Part shown: positions 6,561 to 12,949 of the stretch, piece after piece
Layout of the letters: each line of letters starts with the position of its first letter
Numbering within the stretch: position 1 is the stretch's first letter
Assembly: GCA_002424365.1 (NCBI GenBank)
Contig: DIRQ01000005.1
Coordinates: 7,503-20,451 of the forward strand
From: Syntrophomonas sp. UBA5432
GTDB taxonomy: Bacteria; Bacillota; Syntrophomonadia; Syntrophomonadales; Syntrophomonadaceae
DNA: 12,949 nt
Direction: 5' to 3'
Position numbers and translations under genes: made by a program
Notes under the pieces: model-generated
Databases searched by the model: none
Seen by the model: only the letters and a program-made list of their open reading frames with translations
What the model was told of the DNA's origin: nothing

Positions 6561-8222
6561 CTAAGATCGTAAAGAGGCCAGGAAAAATACTACCAAGAGG
6601 ATTAATGCCATCCCAAATCCAATAACTCCTAGATAAGCATATTTCTCCACCTCAGCGGAATGATTAGTTTGGATAATAAGAGCCGAACCTATCAAGACTC
6701 CGGTAATAATAAGGCTAGCGCTTACCCGGCTGGCTAATTGAGTAAGCTTGCGGTTAGTTTTTCCAGTAAACTCAATCTTCATGTTTATAGTCAGGCGGCC
6801 TTCTTCAGCAGTATTTAGGAGAGCATTTAAATGGGAGGGTATCTTTCGCAGGGGTCTTACATCCTGGTAGTATTTTCCTTGGAAGTATTTATAGGCATTT
6901 GCAGGTTTCATGCGTTCAGTGTAAACCTTCATAGCAAGTGGTCGGGCCACTTCGGAAAAATTAAAATCTGGATCTAGTTTTTTACCCACTCCCTCCACCG
7001 TAATTAGTGCCTTCATCAGGGCAGTAAGATAAGCGGGCATCCTTAACTGATAGCGATAGGCCAGTTCCAAATAGTCTTTTCTTATTTTCCTCATATCCAA
7101 ATTGCCAATGCTGGTGGAAGATACATTTTTGACCAGGTCAACAAAGTCCTCATAAAAATCATCGGTATCAGTTAATTTATCAATTATCCCAATATCCTGC
7201 AGGGTAGCCATGGCTTTGTATATATCACCTTTATTCAGGCTAAGCAGTAATTCCCCTAAATAGATTAAGCGGCGTTCAGTCAGATACCCAATTTCCCCAA
7301 AATCAATGAAAGCTATTTTATCCTCATCAACAACCAGCATATTACCTGGGTGAGGATCTGCCTGGAAAAACCCGTGCAATAATATCTGGGATAAGAATAC
7401 CTCGGTACCTAGCCGGGATATCTTGCGTCGGCTCCATCCCCGACGATCAATTTCTTCTATGTCGCTTAACTTAACCCCCGCAATAAACTCCTGAGTTAAT
7501 ACCCGGGGTGTAGTGTACTCCCAGTATACTTGGGGTATTACTACCCTGGTATCATCTTTGAAATTATTATAAACCCTTTCCGTATTACGAGCTTCCCGGG
7601 CATAATCCAGCTCCCTTAACAGCAGGCGGCTATATTCCTCAATCATAGCTGCAATACCAATACGCCTGGCTTCGTTCGATCTTTTTTCAGAAATCCGGGC
7701 TAGCCTTTTTAGAATTTCCAGGTCGCTTTCAACCTTTTTCTCTATACCGGGACGTTGTATTTTTATAATTACCTCTTCGCCACTTTTAAGGCGAGCCCGG
7801 TGGACCTGACCAATCGATGCCGCAGCCAGCGGTTGCGGGTCAAATTCTTCAAAAACCAGTTCGGGGTGTCCTATTTCGTTTATTAATTGTTTTAAGACTA
7901 GCTCATAGGGAAGTGGCTCTACTTTATCCTGCAATGTTTCCAGAGCTTCTATGTAAGGCGGGGGCAGCATATCCGGACGAGTGCTAAGCATCTGACCTAA
8001 CTTAATAAATGTTGGCCCTAATTCTACCATGGCCTGGCGCAGATTGTCTGCCAGCAGATATTCGGCCGCTTCATAACTACCGTTCATAAGTTGCCGGGTA
8101 GATAACTGCATTGTTCCTGCCAATCCGAAACGCTGCAATAGGTAACCCAGGCCGTGTCTCATAAAAGTACCTACTATTTCCTGGCGGCGTCTTATATAAC
8201 GTATACTCCACCATGAACCCAT
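6561..8222 (-). CDS. ABC1/UbiB (AarF) family atypical kinase-like membrane protein
   Basis: 553 residues, of the UbiB/ABC1/ADCK family of atypical protein-kinase-like proteins, which bind ATP and are linked to isoprenoid-quinone and lipid metabolism. Family motifs in order: KxGQ region KLGQMLSTRPDMLP (74-87); Ala-rich nucleotide loop PLAAASIGQVHRA (131-143); VIIKIQRPG with candidate ATP-binding Lys154; the E-x-D motif RELDYAREA (203-211); catalytic-loop equivalent ADPHPGN (288-294); and DFG (307-309). Two C-terminal membrane segments lie at about 502-518 and 530-549. The ATG at 8222 has GGGGGTG just upstream. Probably third in a minus-strand operon after EamA and LysE, with a 98-base gap. Calling it ubiB would overstate: ubiquinone is not expected in such an anaerobe, and menaquinone or lipid handling is possible. 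Confidence 0.93.
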   Translation of the reverse strand: MGSWWSIRYIRRRQEIVGTFMRHGLGYLLQRFGLAGTMQLSTRQLMNGSYEAAEYLLADNLRQAMVELGPTFIKLGQMLSTRPDMLPPPYIEALETLQDKVEPLPYELVLKQLINEIGHPELVFEEFDPQPLAAASIGQVHRARLKSGEEVIIKIQRPGIEKKVESDLEILKRLARISEKRSNEARRIGIAAMIEEYSRLLLRELDYAREARNTERVYNNFKDDTRVVIPQVYWEYTTPRVLTQEFIAGVKLSDIEEIDRRGWSRRKISRLGTEVFLSQILLHGFFQADPHPGNMLVVDEDKIAFIDFGEIGYLTERRLIYLGELLLSLNKGDIYKAMATLQDIGIIDKLTDTDDFYEDFVDLVKNVSSTSIGNLDMRKIRKDYLELAYRYQLRMPAYLTALMKALITVEGVGKKLDPDFNFSEVARPLAMKVYTERMKPANAYKYFQGKYYQDVRPLRKIPSHLNALLNTAEEGRLTINMKIEFTGKTNRKLTQLASRVSASLIITGVLIGSALIIQTNHSAEVEKYAYLGVIGFGMALILLVVFFLASLRS

Positions 8223-8320
8223 CCCTACACCCCCACATGAGTTATTTTATTAAAACATTCTAGATATATAGCATATATCCTGTTTTCCAAGGGTGTCCTG
8301 GGAAACCGGTGGCTATCCCC

Positions 8321-8956
8321 TTAATTTATTCCAGTGTAAATAAAGTATCCACCCAGACCGATAAGAAAGAGACCACAGAGTATAATAATAGCTTGGTAAA
8401 CCCGGGGTTTAATAAACCTACGACCGCCGGCAACGGCTGCAGCTATCAGAGAATACCAGAGCAGGTCAGCCATGATATGGCCGCTAAAAAACGAGGTAAT
8501 CCCTATTGCCCCGCTTTTTAAAGCCATAGTCAAATAAGTAAGGCCAATAGTAGCCCACCAAACAATCCAGAAGGGATTGGATACGCTAACCAAAATTCCA
8601 GCCATAACCGGGTGCATATTTACACCTTTAGCTGCATTATTTTCGCTACCCTCAAGAGTAATCCGCCCTTGCAGGACATCTTTTATCATATTAAGCCCCA
8701 TAAAAAGTAAAAAAGCTCCTCCAACTATGGATATAACTGTAGTAACCAGAGGTTTTTTTAAATAAAAGGAGAGTCCTGCCAACAAAGCTATAATTAAAGC
8801 CAACTCCAGTATGGCATGTCCTAATACTATAAGCGGACCAGCCTTAAAACCGCGGCGAGCACTTTCAGCAATAGTTACGGTTAAAAGAGGTCCGGGCATC
8901 ATCGCTCCGGAAAGGCCTACTAAAAAGGCAGTTATAAATAACGCTATTAAATCCAT
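8321..8956 (-). CDS. LysE/RhtB-family amino-acid exporter
   Basis: 211 residues, very hydrophobic, with about six membrane segments. The N-terminal GLSGAMMPGPLLTVTIAESARRGFKAGP matches the LysE superfamily opening (a PGP motif in the first helix, then a cytoplasmic loop with Arg/Gly). VGGAFLLFMGLNMIKD and ILVSVSNPFWIVWWATIG are the other conserved blocks. Members export lysine, threonine, homoserine and similar compounds; the substrate cannot be told from sequence. The start ATG at 8956 has GGTGGTG upstream. It follows the EamA gene by 46 bases and precedes the ABC1 gene on the same strand, so all three are probably co-transcribed. Confidence 0.9.
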   Translation of the reverse strand: MDLIALFITAFLVGLSGAMMPGPLLTVTIAESARRGFKAGPLIVLGHAILELALIIALLAGLSFYLKKPLVTTVISIVGGAFLLFMGLNMIKDVLQGRITLEGSENNAAKGVNMHPVMAGILVSVSNPFWIVWWATIGLTYLTMALKSGAIGITSFFSGHIMADLLWYSLIAAAVAGGRRFIKPRVYQAIIILCGLFLIGLGGYFIYTGIN

Positions 8957-9002
8957 TTCTACACACCACCAACAACTTAAGAATAATTTAAAGGGACAAC
9001 CA

Positions 9003-9416
9003 TTACATAATAAGTATAATTCCTAATATTACAAAACTGGCTCCTATAAGCTTGTAAGCAGTAATTTGTTCGCCAAAAAATAAAATAGCGCAAATCATGG
9101 TCACCAATGGGGAACTGGCCATAATAACTGTAACCACAGAAACCTCTCCCCGCTTAATGGCGGCATAGTATGCCAGGTCTCCAATCAGGGCAGCTAGTAT
9201 GGCTTCAATACCTAGCAACATCCAGGAGTTTAAAGGAATCTGTTTAACCTGCCCCAAACTTCCGCTTACTCCAACCCAAGCAGTTACCATACCTGCCGCC
9301 ATCAGTGTTCTTAAAACCAGGGCAGCCATAGGATTGGCATGACCAAGGCCCATCTTAGCAAATATTGGTGCTATACCCCAGCATATCATACCTATAATAG
9401 CCAGCCAATATACCAT
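9003..9416 (-). CDS. Single-domain EamA/DMT-family transporter
   Basis: 137 residues with about four to five membrane helices, corresponding to one EamA domain; most EamA transporters carry two copies in about 300 residues. Short stand-alone forms of this length are common in Firmicutes and probably act as dimers. Telling blocks are AIIGMICWGIAPIFAKMGL at the start, AYYAAIKRGEVSVVTVIMAS (the EamA core) and LFFGEQITAYKLIGASFVIL at the end. The start ATG at 9416 has GGGGGAG 4 bases upstream. First gene of the minus-strand set EamA-LysE-ABC1. Substrate unknown; drug/metabolite export is the family theme. Confidence 0.9.
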   Translation of the reverse strand: MVYWLAIIGMICWGIAPIFAKMGLGHANPMAALVLRTLMAAGMVTAWVGVSGSLGQVKQIPLNSWMLLGIEAILAALIGDLAYYAAIKRGEVSVVTVIMASSPLVTMICAILFFGEQITAYKLIGASFVILGIILIM

Positions 9417-9528
9417 GTTGCTCCCCCTATTATCATGGAAAGATTCATATTATTTTGGGTATTATTTTAAACATTACGGAATACTAATAGGGAATTTTTA
9501 AATGTTGCAGTAATGGAGTGGTGAAAAG

Positions 9529-10506
9529 GTGTTTTTTAATCGAAGGACTGTATTTATTTTCTTAATATTTGGTTTTATTACCCTTACTATACTATTATCA
9601 ACCAGCTTCAAGCATGATAATAAACGAGAAATTACCGTAGAATATTTAGACGAAACAGCTCGAACTATAGGTGAAAGTGATAAAGAAGAAGTCTCGCTGA
9701 AACTGGTGCAAGAAAGGATGTACTCAGGAGTAGTTACCCGGATTCCTTGGGAGAAAGACCCTGAGTTTTTAAAAGCCCAGAAAGAAAATAATGCTTTCGT
9801 TATGATGGCCGCCTATCGTACCGTACTACCTGATCCACTTCCCGGCGAAGAGGCCAATGTCCACCTGGGAGCAAAATACCTGTGCAGTAAGGTTATTAAG
9901 CCGGGAGAGGTTTTTTCCCAGAATCTCACCATAGGTCCCTATTCCCAGTGGCGTGGTTTTAAGGAAGGCCCGGTTTACCTGGGAACACAAATGTCTCGTA
10001 CAACCGGCGGGGGTGTGTGCAAAATAGCGTCGACTTTATATAACGTAGCTGTACTCTGTAACCTTCCCATAGTAGAACGGCATCCGCACAGTATGCCAGT
10101 ACCTTATGTACCCTATGGCCAGGATGCTACCGTCAATTACGGAGCCAAAGACATTAAATTCACCAATAACTTATCTCACCCCATCCTAATCTGGTCTCAA
10201 GGAGTAGAAAACAATCTGTATATAGCCTTTTATAGCAATAGTAAACCTCCCTCGGTAAAATGGCATCACAAAGTTTCGAAAATACAGAAGGCCCATAAAA
10301 TATATAAAAATAACTGGTCTTTGCCGGAAGGCGAAGAAAAGGTGGTATACCCCGGCATGGATGGGGCTCTGATTAAGTCCTGGGTAACCATTGAGAATAA
10401 AGATGGGAAATCTGAAATCAAACAAATGGGTACCTGCTGGTATTCTCCCATGCCTCATATAATTGAAAAGGGATGCATGTCCCCCTCGCTTTCTAAGCAA
10501 CCTTGA
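9529..10506 (+). CDS. VanW-domain protein, membrane-anchored
   Basis: 325 residues. The GTG start at 9529 has GGAG 10 bases upstream. Residues 7-25 form one membrane segment without a clear signal-peptidase site, so the protein is probably anchored with its bulk outside. Residues 108-235 are a VanW domain: ANVHLGAKYLCSKVIKPGEVFS, then TGGGVCKIASTLYNVAV (159-175), IVERHPHS (181-188) and YGQDATVNYGAKDIKFTNN. The C-terminal stretch about 270-315 (YPGMDGALIKSWVTIENKDG) resembles the G5-like tail of such proteins. VanW proteins are widespread in spore-forming Firmicutes without vancomycin-resistance genes; their biochemical function is not established. The gene is divergent from EamA. No other van gene is nearby. 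Confidence 0.92.
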   Translation: MFFNRRTVFIFLIFGFITLTILLSTSFKHDNKREITVEYLDETARTIGESDKEEVSLKLVQERMYSGVVTRIPWEKDPEFLKAQKENNAFVMMAAYRTVLPDPLPGEEANVHLGAKYLCSKVIKPGEVFSQNLTIGPYSQWRGFKEGPVYLGTQMSRTTGGGVCKIASTLYNVAVLCNLPIVERHPHSMPVPYVPYGQDATVNYGAKDIKFTNNLSHPILIWSQGVENNLYIAFYSNSKPPSVKWHHKVSKIQKAHKIYKNNWSLPEGEEKVVYPGMDGALIKSWVTIENKDGKSEIKQMGTCWYSPMPHIIEKGCMSPSLSKQP

Positions 10507-10533
10507 TTAGTACGGAAATAGACGATAATAACA

Positions 10534-10565
10534 AAGTTCTCCTATAAATTTCGAATTTAGAACTT
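10534..10565. repeat. Imperfect hairpin downstream of the VanW-domain gene
   Basis: AAGTTCT (10534-10540) pairs with AGAACTT (10559-10565). Inside, AAATT pairs with AATTT around a TCG loop, leaving a 5-base bulge on one side. It begins 27 bases after the stop codon. There is no T-run on either side, so an ordinary intrinsic terminator is doubtful; it may be a degenerate terminator or an operator for the decarboxylase gene. Confidence 0.4.
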
Positions 10566-10728
10566 AATTGTACTCAATAGTGATATTATCAGCAACCTAG
10601 GTTAAAATTACCTGAGTACCTGGGTGCTTCTTCGCTCCCTCCTCCTTACCTATTATTATTAAACGAGTGCACACTATAGATACGATTTTCATATTATAAC
10701 CGTGGAAGGCTATAGGGCCAAAAACCAT

Positions 10729-10741
10729 CCTGTATAACAGG
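10729..10741. repeat. Small inverted repeat just before the decarboxylase ribosome binding site
   Basis: CCTGT and ACAGG flank ATA, three bases before the GGGGAAGGAG Shine-Dalgarno sequence. It could be a short hairpin or an operator half-site pair. Nothing more can be said from sequence, and a 5-bp palindrome can occur by chance. Confidence 0.25.
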
Positions 10742-10760
10742 TCAGGGGAAGGAGTCAATT

Positions 10761-12208
10761 ATGAATCAGAACCGAACTCCCTTGTTCACCGCGGTTAAAA
10801 ACTATGTGGAAGACCGAGTATTCAATTCCATGTACCCGGTCATAGACAGGGGCAGGGATTACCCGAGTTAGCGGCATATATAGGTCAGCGCGTGCTGCAG
10901 ATGGATGCCAATGGTATGCCCGACCTGGATTATATAAATAATCCAGGCGGGGTTATCTTGGAAGCCGAAAAACTACTGGCTGATGCTTTTAGTGCACAAA
11001 AAGCTCATTTCCTGGTAAATGGAACTACTGCTGGGGTGCAGGCCATGATTATGAGCGTTTGCAACCCCGGTAATAAAATTATTTTACCCCGTAATGCTCA
11101 CAAATCCGCTATTGGTGGCATTATACTGAGCGGTGCTTTGCCAGTATATGTGCAACCGGAGATAAACGTGGAGCTGGGAATTACCATGGGAGTTCCAGCC
11201 GCAAGCTATGAAAAGGCCTTGAAAGCAAATCCTGACGCCCGGGTTATTTTTGTTATCAACCCTACCTATTACGGCTATACTTCCGACCTGGAAAATATCA
11301 TTAAGATTGGTCATCAGTATGGTGCAGCCGTACTAGTAGACGAAGCCCACGGTGCCCACATGTATTTCCATGAAGATTTTCCCGCAACCGCTATGCAATT
11401 AGGCGCCGACATCAGCGCTGCCAGCATGCATAAAACCGGCGGTTCATTAACCCAGAGTTCAATCCTTTTATACAAGAGCGATGTTATTTCTTCGGAACGG
11501 CTGCAGCAAGTCATTAACCTGAGCTGTACCTCCAGCGCCTCTTACCTGCTCATGTGTTCGCTGGATATTGCCCGAAAACAACTGGCTGTGCAGGGCAGGT
11601 CTATGTTTCAACAGGTTTTGGAGATAGCCCGCCAAACCCGGGATGAAATCAACCGCAGGGGAGAATTCTATGCCTTTGGCAAAGAATTAACAGGAACTCC
11701 GGGATGCTTTGGGTTTGATGAAAGCAAACTGGGAATAAATATTCGCTGTTCCAGTCTTACCGGTTACCAGTTGGAAAGTAAACTTAGAAGGAATTACAAT
11801 ATCCAAATGGAATTATCTGATTTGCATAACATCCTGGGGATTGTTAGCCTGGGTCATCGTTATGAAGACCTGGACGCCTTGACCCATGCCCTGCAAGATA
11901 TTGCCCGTCAACACCAATACCGTAAAGCCAGGCCCTGCCCGACTATGCCTGATTTTCCGGAAATGGTGGTTCCCCCACAGCAGGCCTTTTATAGCGGGAA
12001 AAAAAGAGTACGGTTAAGCGAAGCCGCCGGGGAAATTGCGGGGGAAATGATTATGGCTTACCCGCCAGGTATACCTGCAATTTGTATCGGTGAACGGATA
12101 AGCCATGATTTTATTGATTATATACAAATATTGAAGGAGGAAAAATGCGAACTCCAAGGGTTTGCTGACCCTAGTATTGAATATATTCAGGTTCTGGCAG
12201 GATGTTAA
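10761..12208 (+). pseudogene. Orn/Lys/Arg decarboxylase family protein, frameshifted near the N-terminus
   Basis: A fold-type I PLP enzyme of the bacterial lysine/ornithine/arginine decarboxylase group (YaaO/SpeA-like, about 480 residues). The true start is ATG 10761, with AAGGAG 6 bases upstream. It gives MNQNRTPLFTAVKNYVEDRV, then falls out of frame and hits TAG at 10857. The rest, starting with FHVPGHRQGQGLPELAAYIG, continues in the -1 frame to 12208. Adding one A after 10820 restores the family's V-I-x-FHVPGH junction and a 482-residue protein. Intact beyond that: VDEAHGAH with the cofactor Asp and His, and the PLP lysine in MHKTGG (Lys225 in the restored numbering). The C-terminal domain includes PPGIPAICIGERI. 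The open frame from GTG 10892 lacks the PGH segment and a good ribosome site, so it is not a proper start. This is a recent mutation or a sequencing error. Confidence 0.88.
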
Positions 12209-12320
12209 TTTCTACTACATATGTCCTTAATCTAAATCTCTCCCTATACTCGGTACTCAGCCCAGCCTTAATTTTACAAGAAATTTTGTTTCTACGTCTT
12301 TTTCTAATTCATTTTAGTAT

Positions 12321-12357
12321 AAAACAAGCCAGGTAGTAATACCATTACCACCTGGCT
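12321..12357 (-). terminator. Intrinsic terminator of sspH
   Basis: On the minus strand AGCCAGGTGGTAAT pairs with ATTACTACCTGGCT around a 3-base GGT loop: a 14-bp stem with a single G-T wobble, followed by TGTTTT. It begins 30 bases after the sspH stop codon. On the plus strand the wobble becomes an A-C mismatch and no T-run follows, so the signal belongs to the minus strand. Confidence 0.8.
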
Positions 12358-12386
12358 CCAAGTAGATTTTGATGTATAAAGTGTTT

Positions 12387-12557
12387 CTAACTTTCTTCCA
12401 GCTGCCCGACCGGAACTTCGAAACTGTCCCTGGCATCCAGGTACCTGACCTGGGCCAAACTACCATCGATATCCTCAATCCATATTGGACGACCCTGATA
12501 TAAAACCTCAATTACTCCCAGAGAATTAATAATTTCCCGCGCTCTTTTATTATCCAT
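12387..12557 (-). CDS. sspH: Small acid-soluble spore protein, H type
   Basis: 56 residues, beginning MDNKRAREIINS. It matches the SspH family, whose members open with M-x-x-RA-K/R-x-I, continue with the motif V-x-Y-x-G-x-P-V/I-WI (here VLYQGRPIWIEDID), and end with V-P-V-x-x-LEE (here VPVGQLEES). These proteins are made in the developing forespore and stored in the spore core; H-type members are minor and not of the DNA-coating alpha/beta class. ATG 12557 is preferred over an in-frame GTG at 12569 because the AAAGGTG ribosome site (12569-12575) overlaps that GTG. Single-gene unit with its own terminator, transcribed against both flanking genes. A forespore sigma-G promoter is expected, but I could not identify a convincing one. 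Confidence 0.9.
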   Translation of the reverse strand: MDNKRAREIINSLGVIEVLYQGRPIWIEDIDGSLAQVRYLDARDSFEVPVGQLEES

Positions 12558-12667
12558 TATAATATTCACACCTTTCTTCGTTTGCTAATATAGTTTTTCC
12601 CTAATAGGGCCCTTTATTAAACAATATCTAAATAGCTTAAGCAGTCTGCACCCATTTAACTGTTTAC

Positions 12668-12696
12668 TTGTTTAATTGAGTGAAGTAAAATATAGA
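12668..12696 (+). promoter_or_regulatory. Possible promoter of the substrate-binding protein gene
   Basis: TTGTTT (12668-12673) and TATAGA (12691-12696) are 17 bases apart and lie 33 bases before the TTG start. Each hexamer matches the sigma-A consensus at four of six positions, in an AT-rich stretch where chance matches are likely. Confidence 0.35.
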
Positions 12697-12728
12697 TATT
12701 AAGTATATATATGAAGGAGGCTGTCAGA

Positions 12729-12949
12729 TTGAAAAGAAATCTCGTACTTATTCTTTTATTATGTTTCTCATTGACCCTTGTGCTGGGTGGCTGTGGTTCA
12801 GCCAATAATACAGACAAAGACCCACAGCAAACGGCTCAGACCGATACTTCCTGGCAGGATATTCAGGATAAAGGGTATTTTGTAATGGGGTTGGATGATG
12901 CGTTTCCTCCGGTGGGTTACCGGGATGAAAATAACGAAATCGTAGGTTT
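12729..12949 (+). CDS. Amino-acid ABC transporter substrate-binding lipoprotein, partial
   Basis: 73 codons are present before the right edge. The TTG start at 12729 is supported by a full AAGGAGG (12714-12720) 8 bases upstream and by an immediate lipoprotein signal: KRN, a hydrophobic stretch, and lipobox LGGC with Cys22. After a short polar spacer, the mature protein begins WQDIQDKGYFVMGLDDAFPP followed by VGYRDENNEIVGF. This is the opening of family 3 (GlnH/HisJ-like) periplasmic binding proteins for polar amino acids. The permease and ATPase genes would be expected just beyond the window. The substrate cannot be assigned from this fragment. Confidence 0.9.
   Translation, partial: MKRNLVLILLLCFSLTLVLGGCGSANNTDKDPQQTAQTDTSWQDIQDKGYFVMGLDDAFPPVGYRDENNEIVG

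Noticed and set aside
6521..6562. Inverted repeat AGGGTAA / TTACCCT between minC and the ABC1-family gene as a bidirectional terminator
   Set aside because: The loop is 28 bases and no T-run follows on either strand; it also overlaps the ABC1-family stop codon. Too weak to call.
9529..10506. Part of a vancomycin-resistance cluster because of the VanW domain
   Set aside because: No vanH, vanA, vanX, vanR or vanS-like gene lies nearby, and lone VanW proteins are common in Firmicutes without resistance.
10795..10802. Programmed -1 frameshifting at the A-rich stretch TTAAAAAC in the decarboxylase gene
   Set aside because: A shift there would replace the conserved NYVEDRV residues that follow in the original frame. 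The frame change must occur after 10820, where no slippery heptamer is present.
12558..12569. GTG at 12569 as the sspH start (four extra residues)
   Set aside because: The GTG overlaps the ribosome binding site, and family members begin at the position of the ATG at 12557.

Overview
The window reads as a chromosomal segment of an anaerobic, endospore-forming, mid-GC Firmicute (Clostridia). The Syntrophomonas group is a reasonable guess but is not proven here. The pointers are a type-H small acid-soluble spore protein gene, strong Gram-positive Shine-Dalgarno sequences with TTG and GTG starts, S-layer (SLH) surface anchoring, a Clostridia-type MinC/MinD/MinE set, and a half-size EamA transporter. 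No phage, insertion sequence, CRISPR array, tRNA or rRNA was seen.

Layout. (1) 1-4230, minus strand: a vitamin B12-controlled surface locus. A sigma-A-type promoter (4202-4230) drives a cobalamin riboswitch (4005-4174). After it come an 8-codon leader ORF (3937-3963) and an intrinsic terminator (3909-3938). Next is a large secreted protein with an N-terminal alpha/alpha toroid, a transcobalamin-like C-terminal domain (DUF4430), a ZU5-like domain and three SLH repeats. Downstream is a lipoprotein with a second DUF4430 domain, cut by the window's left edge. The toroid plus DUF4430 order matches animal intrinsic factor and transcobalamin, so this looks like a cell-wall-anchored bacterial corrinoid-capture system. 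(2) 4231-4704: intergenic, with a candidate short C-rich sRNA or attenuated leader (promoter 4413-4441, terminator 4501-4530). (3) 4705-6471, plus strand: the division-site operon in the order minD-minE-minC. (4) 6561-9416, minus strand: EamA-family transporter, LysE-family exporter, and ABC1/UbiB-family kinase-like protein, probably co-transcribed and converging on the min operon. (5) 9529-10506, plus: a membrane-anchored VanW-domain protein. (6) 10761-12208, plus: an Orn/Lys/Arg decarboxylase-family PLP enzyme whose first 20 codons are out of frame with the rest; a single missing base near 10821 explains it. (7) 12387-12557, minus: sspH with a strong terminator. (8) 12729-12949, plus: the start of an amino-acid ABC transporter substrate-binding lipoprotein, running off the right edge.

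How the genes relate: in the B12 locus, low B12 should let transcription read through the leader terminator, so the wall-anchored binder and probably the membrane lipoprotein are made together and could pass corrinoid inward to a transporter encoded beyond the left edge. MinC, MinD and MinE form one division-site system. The remaining genes are ordinary transport, envelope, amine-metabolism and spore functions with no evident shared pathway.
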